Positions 43,991-52,624 of a stretch of DNA of 64,000 bases are shown here, in pieces; the stretch's first letter is position 1; each line of letters begins with the position of its first letter. Source of the DNA: JBCAXA01 sp038749025 (GTDB taxonomy: Bacteria; Pseudomonadota; Gammaproteobacteria; Steroidobacterales; Woeseiaceae); contig JBCDIL010000005.1 of NCBI GenBank assembly GCA_038749025.1, forward strand, positions 62,001-126,000, in the 5' to 3' direction. Below the pieces are notes generated by a model that did not search any database, was not told the DNA's origin, and saw nothing but the letters and a program-made list of their open reading frames with translations. Both the position numbers and the translations under genes were made by a program.

Positions 43991-45680
43991 GACACCTATC
44001 CTCATCGCTGGCGGTGGTCCCGTCGGACTGATACTCGCCCACGAGCTCAACTATCACGGCATCGATGCCATTTTGGTGGAGCGAAACCCAACGACGACGC
44101 GACACCCGAAAATGGACATCACCAACGGTCGCAGCATGGAGATTTTTCGCCGCCTCGGGCTGGCCGACTCGCTGCGAGCGGTTGCCGTGCCGGACGATCA
44201 TCCGGTGTCTGTTATTTGGTGTGATGACCTTGCCGGTCGTGAGCTCGCCCGCTTTGACTACCCCAGCGTGAAGGAGATGCGCAGCATCTTGTCGAGAGAT
44301 AACGACGGCACGATGGCGTTGGAGCCGGGGATGCGCGTCTCGCAAGTGTTACTGGAGCCGGTCCTCAAAGAACACCTGGAAAAAAACAGCGACCATATAA
44401 CGCTCATGTTCGGCTGGAGTCTCGAGTCACTCACCCAGGACTCGGACGGCGTGACGGCGACCATTCGCTCGACCGAAACCGGCGAAGAACAACAAGTTCG
44501 GGCCGATTACCTCGCCGGTTGCGACGGCGCTGGCAGTGTTGCGCGCAAACACCTTGGTATACCGATCAACACGATTACGCCGCTCGACTTTGTCGCCAAT
44601 GATGATCGGACCGACTACCGCGACCAATATCGCGGTGAACCGCCAGCAGACGCGCCGGCGCCCATGCCGATGTTCATGATTCACTGGGAGTCGAAAGACC
44701 TCGAGGTTTTTGAGCGTTACGGCGTCGCTTGGCACCTTCAGTCGCCGCTGCGTTGGTCGATCATTTCGCAGAACGACCGTGACACGTGGACGATACATGT
44801 CCCGGTACCGTTGTATCCCGAGGTCGAGGAACTAGACCCGAAGGAGTTTCTCTGGAAGTTGCTGGGCTGTGAGTTCGACTGCAACGTCTTGGTCGCCAAC
44901 CGCTGGTACCCGCGGCTTGGATTGGCTGACAGCTATGGCCGCGACCGGGTGTGGCTGGCAGGGGACTCAGCGCACCAAGTCATTCCAACCGGTGGCTACG
45001 GCATGAACACTGGCGTTGGTGACGCCATGGCACTCGGATGGGTACTCGCCGCAATGGTTAAAGGCTGGGGCGGCGACAAGTTACTCGACGGCTACGAAGC
45101 GGAGCGTCGTCACGTGGGTGCTCGTAATCGTCTCGCATCGGCGCGCCATTCTGCGATCCGCTATAAGATTTTTGAAAATACGCCCGATGCCTATCGAGGC
45201 GAAGGACGTGACGCCGACGCAGCGAAGGACGAGATCGGCGAGTTCATTCAGCAAACCGGTAATCTAGAGAACGATGCGTGGGGCATTGAATGGGGCTACC
45301 GTTACGACGACTCACCGGTCATTTGCCATGACGACGGCCCGGCGCCGAGTTACGAATGGGAACACTATGAGCCAACGTCGTGGCCTGGCGGGCGACCTCC
45401 CAACGTATTCCTCGACGACGGCCGACCGCTGTTCGATCTGTTCGGTCGAGACTTTACGCTGCTAAGACTCGGCGATACCGATGGCGATTCGTTGATAGAC
45501 GCTGCCGAAAAAGTGGGTGTTCCACTGACTGTCCTCGACGTCGCCGATACCACCGTACGCTCGCTCTATGCCTATCAATTGGTGCTGGTTCGCTCGGACC
45601 AGCATGTTGTATGGCGCGGCAACGAGGGCCCATCAAGCGACGCGGCCGCCGAGATCATCGATCGGGTTAGGGGCGCTTAG
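43983..45680 (+). CDS. FAD-dependent phenol/aromatic hydroxylase (PheA/TfdB-like)
   Basis: Class A flavoprotein monooxygenase, 565 aa. GxGxxG is LIAGGGPVGLILAHEL (residues 6-21) with VERNPTT. The DG motif is AGCDGAGSVARKHLG. The GD motif is VWLAGDSAHQVIPTGGYGMNTGVGDAMALGW. A C-terminal thioredoxin-like domain ends it (FTLLRLGDTD). It would ortho-hydroxylate a phenol before cleavage by the overlapping dioxygenase. It ends 4 nt inside the convergent fatty-acid-oxidation-type gene. It differs clearly in sequence from the other hydroxylase of the island at 28075. Confidence 0.91.
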   Translation: MLKTPILIAGGGPVGLILAHELNYHGIDAILVERNPTTTRHPKMDITNGRSMEIFRRLGLADSLRAVAVPDDHPVSVIWCDDLAGRELARFDYPSVKEMRSILSRDNDGTMALEPGMRVSQVLLEPVLKEHLEKNSDHITLMFGWSLESLTQDSDGVTATIRSTETGEEQQVRADYLAGCDGAGSVARKHLGIPINTITPLDFVANDDRTDYRDQYRGEPPADAPAPMPMFMIHWESKDLEVFERYGVAWHLQSPLRWSIISQNDRDTWTIHVPVPLYPEVEELDPKEFLWKLLGCEFDCNVLVANRWYPRLGLADSYGRDRVWLAGDSAHQVIPTGGYGMNTGVGDAMALGWVLAAMVKGWGGDKLLDGYEAERRHVGARNRLASARHSAIRYKIFENTPDAYRGEGRDADAAKDEIGEFIQQTGNLENDAWGIEWGYRYDDSPVICHDDGPAPSYEWEHYEPTSWPGGRPPNVFLDDGRPLFDLFGRDFTLLRLGDTDGDSLIDAAEKVGVPLTVLDVADTTVRSLYAYQLVLVRSDQHVVWRGNEGPSSDAAAEIIDRVRGA

Positions 45681-47665
45681 GCCGTCTTAAGCCCTGAATC
45701 CTCGGCGAACCACATCGGTCCGCCGCGGTGACGCGGAAATCCGTAGCCGTTCAACCAAATGACATCGATGTCGCTGGCCCGTTGGACGATACCCTCGTCC
45801 AACACCGCCTTCCCTTCATCGACAATCGCGGATAATAGGCGCTGACATATCTCTTCGCTGCTGAAACGGCGTTGCGGCACGGCCAATTCACTAGCCGTCT
45901 TACGAATCAACGCGACGGCCTCGTCGTCAACGATTCTTTCGCCGTCCTCATAGCGGTAGAACCCCGCCTGGCTCTTCTGACCAAGCCGGCCCCGTTCAAC
46001 GAAAACCGTCGACAACGCAAAGTAGGTCGGATCATCGGGCAAGTTGGGTTGCTGCTGACGCGCCAAGTAACCGATATCGAGGCCAGTCAAATCCACCACT
46101 TGCAGCGGACCCATTGCCATACCCCAGTCGCGCATCGCGGTATCGACTTGATCCGGCGTTGCTCCTTCCAACAGTAAATTTTGTGCTTCGGCGCCGTAAC
46201 GCGCATAGATTCGGTTGCCCGCAAACCCGTAGCAGACTCCGACGGTTACGGGGACTTTCCGCAACTGCTTGCCAAGTGCAATCATGGAGACCAGCACTTC
46301 GTCGGATGTCTTAGCGGCTCTTACGATTTCGAGCAACTTCATGATGTGCGCCGGACTGAAGAAGTGCAGGCCGATGACGCGTTCTTCACGATCGGTGACA
46401 GACGCGATCTCGTTCACATCGAGGTAGGACGTATTGGTCGCCAATACGGTGCGTTCATGACAGACCCGATCGAGCGTTCGAAAGATCTCAGCCTTTACCT
46501 CTTTGTTTTCGACGACGGCTTCTATCACGAGATCGACGTTACCGAGATCCTCATAATCTGTACTTACCTTGACCAAGCTAAAACGCGCTGTGAGTTCATC
46601 TTTGGATATTCGCCCACGCGCGACACTCTTCTCGAAGTTGCCCAGAATTCGCTGTAAACCAGCCTCAACCATGTCCGCATTGAGATCCAGGAGCGTTACG
46701 GCAATACCCGCATCAGCCAGGCAGGTGGCAATGCCAACGCCCATCCAACCGGCACCAATAACGCCGACAGTGCGTACCGGAATTGGCTGTATTGCCGTAT
46801 CGATATCATCGATCTTTAGGCAACTTCTCTCGGCGAAGAACGTGTGACGCAATGCTCTGGATTGTGACGACTGCCGGCACTCTTGAAACAAGCGGCGTTC
46901 TTCCACAATCGCGTCGTCAAATGGCAGCCGCACCGCATTCTCGATCGATTCAATGCACTTCGATACGGCGAGTACACCGCGCTTCTTCTGTGCCATTTTG
47001 GCCCGCCAATCGGCAAAGAGCGGTGCTGGGTCACCGTCGGTCGTAACCGTGGCTTCGGATAACCGTTGAACACTACCCGCTTGGGCCGCAAGCCGCGCCG
47101 CATCGATCGCTTGCGTTCGCAACGCCTCAGACGACGACTCATTCACTACGACGTCAACGAGCTTTTGGCCTGCTTCCGAATCAACACGAACTTTACGGCC
47201 AGACGTAATGAGGTCCAACGACATGTTCAGCCCGACCAATCGAGGCAACAGTTGGGTCCCACCTGCGCCCGGGATAAGCCCAAGTGTGACCTCTGGAAAA
47301 CCAACCACCGTATCGAAGCGAGCAACGCGCACGTGGCACGCCAGTGCCGTCTCGAACCCACCGCCAAGGACGCTGCCATGCATGGCAGCGACGATGGGTT
47401 TACTGCAGGCACCGATCTTGAGCAATAAATCTGGCGTAAACGGTTCAACCGGTGGCTTGCCGAATTCGGTGATATCCGCACCGGCGATGAACGTTCTGCC
47501 GTTACAGATCAGCACGCCAGCCACGGTACTACTATCACGTTCCAAGGCTTCTACCGCATCGAAAAGACCCTGCCGAACCGATTGCGACAATGCATTCACC
47601 GGCGGGTTATCAACCGTGATGACGGCGATGTTACCAACCACATCAACGTCGACGACTTGTTTCAT
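45677..47665 (-). CDS. Bifunctional enoyl-CoA hydratase / 3-hydroxyacyl-CoA dehydrogenase
   Basis: A 662-aa multifunctional enzyme with an N-terminal crotonase domain (about 1-190) and a 3-hydroxyacyl-CoA dehydrogenase domain (about 295-660). The hydratase keeps both catalytic Glu (GGGFETALAC and VGFPEVTLGLIPGAGG). The dehydrogenase has the NAD fold VIGAGWMGVGIATCLADAG, EAVVENKEVKAEIF, the catalytic-His loop GLHFFSPAHIMKLLE, and the FAGNRIYARYG helix. Shorter than E. coli FadB/FadJ. It would run two beta-oxidation steps on a CoA thioester from the ring or side chain. It faces the flavin monooxygenase tail to tail. Confidence 0.93.
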   Translation of the reverse strand: MKQVVDVDVVGNIAVITVDNPPVNALSQSVRQGLFDAVEALERDSSTVAGVLICNGRTFIAGADITEFGKPPVEPFTPDLLLKIGACSKPIVAAMHGSVLGGGFETALACHVRVARFDTVVGFPEVTLGLIPGAGGTQLLPRLVGLNMSLDLITSGRKVRVDSEAGQKLVDVVVNESSSEALRTQAIDAARLAAQAGSVQRLSEATVTTDGDPAPLFADWRAKMAQKKRGVLAVSKCIESIENAVRLPFDDAIVEERRLFQECRQSSQSRALRHTFFAERSCLKIDDIDTAIQPIPVRTVGVIGAGWMGVGIATCLADAGIAVTLLDLNADMVEAGLQRILGNFEKSVARGRISKDELTARFSLVKVSTDYEDLGNVDLVIEAVVENKEVKAEIFRTLDRVCHERTVLATNTSYLDVNEIASVTDREERVIGLHFFSPAHIMKLLEIVRAAKTSDEVLVSMIALGKQLRKVPVTVGVCYGFAGNRIYARYGAEAQNLLLEGATPDQVDTAMRDWGMAMGPLQVVDLTGLDIGYLARQQQPNLPDDPTYFALSTVFVERGRLGQKSQAGFYRYEDGERIVDDEAVALIRKTASELAVPQRRFSSEEICQRLLSAIVDEGKAVLDEGIVQRASDIDVIWLNGYGFPRHRGGPMWFAEDSGLKTA

Positions 47666-47749
47666 AGCGGCAATCTCCTTGGGTGACTCGTGCGCGCCCG
47701 TCGTTGGTCTTGGTGATTCATGGCGACTAGCGCAGGTCGGTTGGCGAAC

Positions 47750-48763
47750 TCAGGCATTGCGTGCAATATCGCGCAGGTAACCGAGGCAATCGGTCCGCTG
47801 AAGAACACCATCCAGGCGCTGTCCGTCTACGATATTGGCGTACTTGGTCTGCAATACCGATAGAGATTTCGCGTGGTACTTTTGCGGCTTCTGCGACCAG
47901 GTTTGACCGGCAAGCTCGACATCGAAGACGTCCGCCTTGCGTCGTAAAGCGTTGCGGTTCGCAACCGACCAGGGCAAAAAGCGGGCACCAACCTGATCAG
48001 CGAGAAACGGTTCCAACGTCGGCGCTAATGTCTCCCAACGCTCGAACCTCCCCTCAACGCGCGGCCAGAGCATGCGTTGCAACCATGCCGAGACCTGGTG
48101 GAACTTCGCCGAGATCATAGCGCCCGGCGTCGGATCGACCAGTGCGTTGTACAGTTGCGGTGCAATGCCAAAGTCGGCGAAAGCCGGCCGATCCCCAAAC
48201 AGGTACTTGCGCGTAGCAAGGTGTGTATTGAGCTGCGCGAGCGCGTGTTTAAAACCGGTTTCAATCTGCCCGGCATTTTGTTCGTTCGAACCGACGAACC
48301 ACACTCTGTCAGTCATTCGCTGGATGACCGCGGCGACCCTTTGCGCTAGGTCGTCAGCATCGGCATTCGGGTCGCGCGTCGCGACGATCCGCGTCGCCGC
48401 ATTGAGTTGATCGGCTTCACGTGTCCAGCGAAAGTGAAACATCCATTTGTTGGCCCATTCGTCACCGAATTCCTCTAACAAACACGACAAGAACCACAGC
48501 AATTCGTCATCCGGGTGGATGGTGTTGTCGCTGAATTCGTTCTCCAACTGTTCGATAATGGGGGTCGAATCCTGAAGCCCAACATCGTTTGGTGCAATCA
48601 CAACAGGAATCACAGGGATCCGGAAATAATTCGCGTAGCGCTCACGAGCCGCCGCACTGGCAACAATCCAGTCGAAGTCGATCGCCTTGAATCGTAGCCA
48701 TGAGCGAACTTTGATTGAATAAGGCGAGATCTCCGAACCAATGACCTTGTACGGTCCTGTCAC
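47750..48763 (-). CDS. Glutathione S-transferase-like protein, Ser-type
   Basis: A 337-aa GST-fold protein. The N-terminal thioredoxin-like domain starts VIGSEISPYSIKVRSWLRF, with Ser rather than Cys at the active site. PVIPVVI carries the cis-Pro, and the motif is followed by DSTPIIEQLENEF. The C-terminal helical domain (about 95-260) includes RPAFADFGIAPQLY. About 75 extra residues follow. It sits 15 nt downstream of another GST gene on the same strand. Function is open: glutathione conjugation or beta-etherase chemistry are family options. Confidence 0.84.
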   Translation of the reverse strand: MTGPYKVIGSEISPYSIKVRSWLRFKAIDFDWIVASAAARERYANYFRIPVIPVVIAPNDVGLQDSTPIIEQLENEFSDNTIHPDDELLWFLSCLLEEFGDEWANKWMFHFRWTREADQLNAATRIVATRDPNADADDLAQRVAAVIQRMTDRVWFVGSNEQNAGQIETGFKHALAQLNTHLATRKYLFGDRPAFADFGIAPQLYNALVDPTPGAMISAKFHQVSAWLQRMLWPRVEGRFERWETLAPTLEPFLADQVGARFLPWSVANRNALRRKADVFDVELAGQTWSQKPQKYHAKSLSVLQTKYANIVDGQRLDGVLQRTDCLGYLRDIARNA

Positions 48764-48778
48764 GCGAGACGCCCAGTG

Positions 48779-49861
48779 TTATCCGAATAGCGCTTCGCGC
48801 CAGCGACGTCGTCCCAGAACGGTTGCCAGGAATTTCAGCTTGAAGCCTGCGGTGTTCATCGCCGGTACGTGGGGAGACGGCGAGTAGCCAAACGGCCAGT
48901 CGACGACGGCAAAGACAAACGACGGACGTTTGAAGGCACGCTCGATGTAATCGGCAACGCGCGGTCGACCTGATTCGATGGTTAACGTGTCGCCGAGCCC
49001 CAGCCAGTACAAGCGATACAGGCTGACGGTCCACATGACGTCAGCCAACGTAAATGCGTCGCCGAAGACCCAGTCACCGGAGTGGGTCGCCAGTTGCTGT
49101 TCGAGCGCATCGGCGTGCGCTGCCATCGCCGCGTAGGCGACACGCATACTGTCTGCGTCATGCACGAAGCGTTCGCTGCCCAATTCCTTGGAAATCTTCG
49201 CGGCGTACGCTTCGGTTAATGGGTCGTCTGAATCTAATTGGTCCAGCATCGCATTGAGCGCACGAATTTTGCGTTGCTGTACGCCTTGGAGGTTGGCCGC
49301 TAACCCGGCAGGACGTTGATCTTCATCGGGATGAGCGCCGTATAAAATAGCGACATGAGGCGCACGATCGACGATAGCATCTTGCTCGACGATCGCATCG
49401 TGCAATCCGTCGGGAATGAGCCGAGTCCCGGTATCGACAGCCGCTTCCAAGTATTCGCAGATACGGGTCGAATCAACGACAACCCGTTCTTGCTCATGGT
49501 CCACGAGCGTCGGCACGACGCACGGGTCGAGTCCTTGATTCGTTACCGATGATTCACCGGTATACCCGTTCGCGAAGTCCGCGTTCTCATTGCCTAACAG
49601 CCGCATACGAACGTAGCTGGGACGGTAGTTCTCGGGGATCGCCTTACGATCCGGCATGATATTCAGGTCATGCGAACGGTATGGGATCTCCTTCTCCGCC
49701 ATGACGGTGCGAACCTTGTGCGAACACAGCGACGGTCCCGAGTGATACAGCTCGAAGCGGACATTCGCTTGTTGCGCCGCACCGATCGTGCGGTGGCGGC
49801 CGTTGCTGCCCAGTTGGCGATTCGCAGCAGAAACGATGGATTTGAAGTCGGACGTCGGCAT
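48779..49861 (-). CDS. Glutathione S-transferase-like protein, PcpC/LigF-type
   Basis: A 360-aa GST-fold protein. ELYHSGPSLCSHKVRTVMAEKEIPY gives the thioredoxin-like start with Cys in the Ser-x-Cys-Ser site, followed by YVRMRLLG and CVVPTLVDHE. The helical domain has VFGDAFTLADVMWTVSLYRL. It resembles reductive dehalogenase-type and beta-etherase-type bacterial GSTs. An N-terminal extension of about 30 residues precedes the domain. It is divergent from a sulfatase gene; the 74-nt gap contains a TTTGATG/CATCAAA inverted repeat (49895-49901 and 49919-49925). Confidence 0.85.
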   Translation of the reverse strand: MPTSDFKSIVSAANRQLGSNGRHRTIGAAQQANVRFELYHSGPSLCSHKVRTVMAEKEIPYRSHDLNIMPDRKAIPENYRPSYVRMRLLGNENADFANGYTGESSVTNQGLDPCVVPTLVDHEQERVVVDSTRICEYLEAAVDTGTRLIPDGLHDAIVEQDAIVDRAPHVAILYGAHPDEDQRPAGLAANLQGVQQRKIRALNAMLDQLDSDDPLTEAYAAKISKELGSERFVHDADSMRVAYAAMAAHADALEQQLATHSGDWVFGDAFTLADVMWTVSLYRLYWLGLGDTLTIESGRPRVADYIERAFKRPSFVFAVVDWPFGYSPSPHVPAMNTAGFKLKFLATVLGRRRWREALFG

Positions 49862-49894
49862 TTTCAGCTCACAATTTTGTGTTGCCCAGCATAT

Positions 49895-49925
49895 TTTGAT
49901 GGTTTATATTTTGCCGTTCATCAAA
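49895..49925. promoter_or_regulatory. Inverted repeat in the divergent GST/sulfatase promoter
   Basis: TTTGATG and CATCAAA are perfect 7-bp arms, 17 nt apart, in a 74-nt A/T-rich gap between divergent genes. Within it TTTGCCGTTCATCAAA (49910-49925) resembles the island's shared motif only weakly (10 of 14). Probably an operator. Confidence 0.35.
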
Positions 49926-49935
49926 TAATAAGTAA

Positions 49936-51720
49936 ATGTCTGTGGATGCAGATACCCGTGAAAGCCGCATCAACAACACTCAGTATTTCGCTAAATCACT
50001 GATATTATTTGTTTTTCTGATCTGCGGCAGCGCCAGCGCCCAAACCGATGAGGGTGCCAAGTCCGTTAAGCGCCCCAATTTCTTGATTGTTGTGGCAGAT
50101 GATATGGGCTGGTCCGATATCGGTGTGCTCGGCGGTGAAATTAGGACCCCAACACTGAACAGCCTCGCCGGTCGCGGCACGTTGATGACCGACTATTACG
50201 TCGCGCCGACTTGCGCACCGACACGATCGATGCTGATGACGGGCGTGGACAATCACCGCGCGGGACTGGGCGTCCAATCGGGACTGCGTGCCGGCAATCA
50301 AGTGGGTATCAACTATGACGGCCAGCTCCACGATGGCGTCGTAACGGTCGCAGAAGCACTGGCCTCCTCGGGATATCAGACCTACATGGCCGGTAAGTGG
50401 CATTTGTCCTACGACACCGACCAGGAACCGCAACAACGCGGGTTCGACCGATCCTTCGCTTTGGTTCCCGGAGGCGCCAGCCATTTCGGCGATCAGCTAT
50501 CGATCGGTCCCGTCGAGATTGCGCGCTATATCGAAGATGGCCGTGATATCGAGAGGCTTCCCGCAGACTGGTACTCGAGTACGGGTTACGCGGACAAAAT
50601 CCTTGAGTATTTAGACGAGCGCGACCCCGCCGAACCCTTCTTTGCCTACCTAACGTTTACGGCCCCGCACGATCCGCTGCAAGTTCCCGACGAATGGCTC
50701 GATCGGTATGACGGCGCTTACGATGACGGACCGGTCGCCGTTCGCCAAGCACGCGCCGCTCGGCAGGCTGAATTGGGCTTGATACCGGACTCGACAACGC
50801 TCTGGGACTACCTGCGCTTTCCGGGTTGGTTTCCGAATCACGCCGAACCCTGGACGGAACGCTCAGCAAAACAGCAAGACATCGATTCACGACCGATGGA
50901 AATCTATGCGTCGATGATCGAACTGATGGACCAACAAATCGGTCGAGTGGTGGCCTACCTCGACGAACAAGGTGAGCTCGGAAACACGTACATCGTCTTC
51001 TTTTCCGACAATGGCGCCGGACGGACTGGACCGTTTGTCTACCCGGGAGTTACCAAAGACTGGCTGGAAGAGAATTGGGACCAAACATGGGTCGCCCCGG
51101 GCAAACCGCGAAGCTTCACGTCGCTCGGTCGCGAGTGGGCGAGCGCCGCTGGTACGCCGTGGAAGATGTATAAGAACACGGTCGCCGAGGGCGGTATTCG
51201 CTCCCCGCTCATTGTTGCTGGACCGGGTGTCAAGGCAGGGGTCTTTAACGACGCGCTATCGCACGTAACGGATGTTGTACCGACGCTGTACGAGCTCGCC
51301 GGCATAGACGCCACTACCCACCCACTGTTTCAAGGCAAGCTGGCACCGCAAGGTGTATCGCTGATGCCCGTGCTGTCAGCCCAGTCCGATTCGGTCCGCG
51401 AATCCTTCGGCGTGCATTTGTTTGGCAATCGTGGTCTACGTAAAGGCGACTGGAAAATCAGCAACGTTGGCCCGCCGCAAGGCAACGGTCAGTGGGAGCT
51501 CTTTAATCTCGCCGATGATCCGGGCGAGGTGCGCAATCTCGCCGCTGAAATGCCAGATAAGATGCAAGAGTTACTCGCCGAGTTCGACAAATACCTCGCT
51601 GCGAACGATGTCCTATTGCCGGACAAGTCACCGCTTAAAGCAAAACTGCGGGCGCTGTACCCGGGCGAGTGCAGCTGGTGGTGCGAGACGAAGTTCAAGA
51701 TTATTGGTTGGCTAAATTAG
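49936..51720 (+). CDS. Secreted arylsulfatase-type sulfatase
   Basis: Type I sulfatase, 594 aa. An N-terminal hydrophobic signal (about 19-36, ending SASAQ) points to Sec export, unlike the Tat-type enzyme at 9695. Metal-site Asp pair is at 55-56 (VADDMGWSDIG). Catalytic Cys93 lies in TCAPTRSMLMTG, the C-x-P-x-R signature. Later blocks are MAGKWHLSY, FFSDNGAGRTG and the KDWKI-type GDWKIS. It heads an operon with GST, epoxide-hydrolase-like, two TetR and fumarylacetoacetase genes. Desulfation of a sulfated phenolic before catabolism is an attractive reading. It should need the FGE at 18184 or another maturase. Confidence 0.92.
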   Translation: MSVDADTRESRINNTQYFAKSLILFVFLICGSASAQTDEGAKSVKRPNFLIVVADDMGWSDIGVLGGEIRTPTLNSLAGRGTLMTDYYVAPTCAPTRSMLMTGVDNHRAGLGVQSGLRAGNQVGINYDGQLHDGVVTVAEALASSGYQTYMAGKWHLSYDTDQEPQQRGFDRSFALVPGGASHFGDQLSIGPVEIARYIEDGRDIERLPADWYSSTGYADKILEYLDERDPAEPFFAYLTFTAPHDPLQVPDEWLDRYDGAYDDGPVAVRQARAARQAELGLIPDSTTLWDYLRFPGWFPNHAEPWTERSAKQQDIDSRPMEIYASMIELMDQQIGRVVAYLDEQGELGNTYIVFFSDNGAGRTGPFVYPGVTKDWLEENWDQTWVAPGKPRSFTSLGREWASAAGTPWKMYKNTVAEGGIRSPLIVAGPGVKAGVFNDALSHVTDVVPTLYELAGIDATTHPLFQGKLAPQGVSLMPVLSAQSDSVRESFGVHLFGNRGLRKGDWKISNVGPPQGNGQWELFNLADDPGEVRNLAAEMPDKMQELLAEFDKYLAANDVLLPDKSPLKAKLRALYPGECSWWCETKFKIIGWLN

Positions 51721-51750
51721 GCGGTCGACAGTCACTCGGGAGCTAATGCT

Positions 51751-52614
51751 ATGCCTATTCTGAACGACGAGGACATCCAAACGAAGGAGGTTCTCGAGTG
51801 GGAAGGCCTCCATTTGTTCCACTTCATGGGATCTTCTTGCTCGCAGAAAACGCGGATCTTTCTGCATTTGAAAGGTATCGCCTGGGAGTCGCACCACGTC
51901 AACTTGCCCGAACGCGAGAACTACACAGAGTGGTACATGGGAATCAACCCGCGTGGGCTGGTTCCGGTTCTCGTCGATGACGGAAAGGTCATCATCGAGA
52001 GCAATGACATACTGACTTACCTCGAAGACAAATACCCAGAGCCGCCGTTAATCCCTAAACAGGGTAGTAGCGATGCGCAGGCGTTGCTGGCCGCAGAAGA
52101 CGCGTTGCATCTCGATCTGCGTGCCATTTCATTCCGTTACTTTTTTCCAGGTGTACCGCCACGGCCGGTTGAACTGGACGAGCAATACGCGACTCTGGGC
52201 TCGGGAACCGTCGGCGGCGAAATCGATTCGCACAAAGACGAAGAACTGCGCTTTCACCAGGAGCTGCGTGACCATGGTGGCGTCCCGGATCACCGTATTC
52301 GTGCGGCGGTAGCCAATTTCAAAAAGGCTTTCGATGATTTAGAAGATCGGTTAACGAAAACACCGTACTTGCTCGGCGAGTCGGTCTCGGTCGTCGACAT
52401 CGCCTGGTACATCTACTGCATACGCCTCGACGGTTCAGGGTACCCACTGCATGACGCACACCCAAACCTAGGGCGTTGGTTCGACGGTCTACGTACGCGG
52501 GACGAACTTCGCAATGAGGTGATGGAGCCACCGAAGCTCGTTGAAATGCGCGCGGCTATGCACGAACGCCAACACGCTGAGCGCTCGACCCTGGTCGCGG
52601 TTGCAGGCTTGTGA
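51751..52614 (+). CDS. Glutathione S-transferase-like protein
   Basis: A 287-aa GST-fold protein. LFHFMGSSCSQKTRIFLHLKG gives the thioredoxin-like start with Ser-x-Cys-Ser, and NPRGLVPVLVDDG gives the cis-Pro. IESNDILTYLEDKYPEPPLIP follows. The helical domain carries LLGESVSVVDIAWYIYCIRL. An inserted region of about 40 residues near 125-165 (RPVELDEQYATLG) lies between the two domains. Fourth GST of the island. It lies 30 nt after the sulfatase and 10 nt before the hydrolase. Confidence 0.86.
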   Translation: MPILNDEDIQTKEVLEWEGLHLFHFMGSSCSQKTRIFLHLKGIAWESHHVNLPERENYTEWYMGINPRGLVPVLVDDGKVIIESNDILTYLEDKYPEPPLIPKQGSSDAQALLAAEDALHLDLRAISFRYFFPGVPPRPVELDEQYATLGSGTVGGEIDSHKDEELRFHQELRDHGGVPDHRIRAAVANFKKAFDDLEDRLTKTPYLLGESVSVVDIAWYIYCIRLDGSGYPLHDAHPNLGRWFDGLRTRDELRNEVMEPPKLVEMRAAMHERQHAERSTLVAVAGL

Positions 52615-52624
52615 GCGAACCGGA

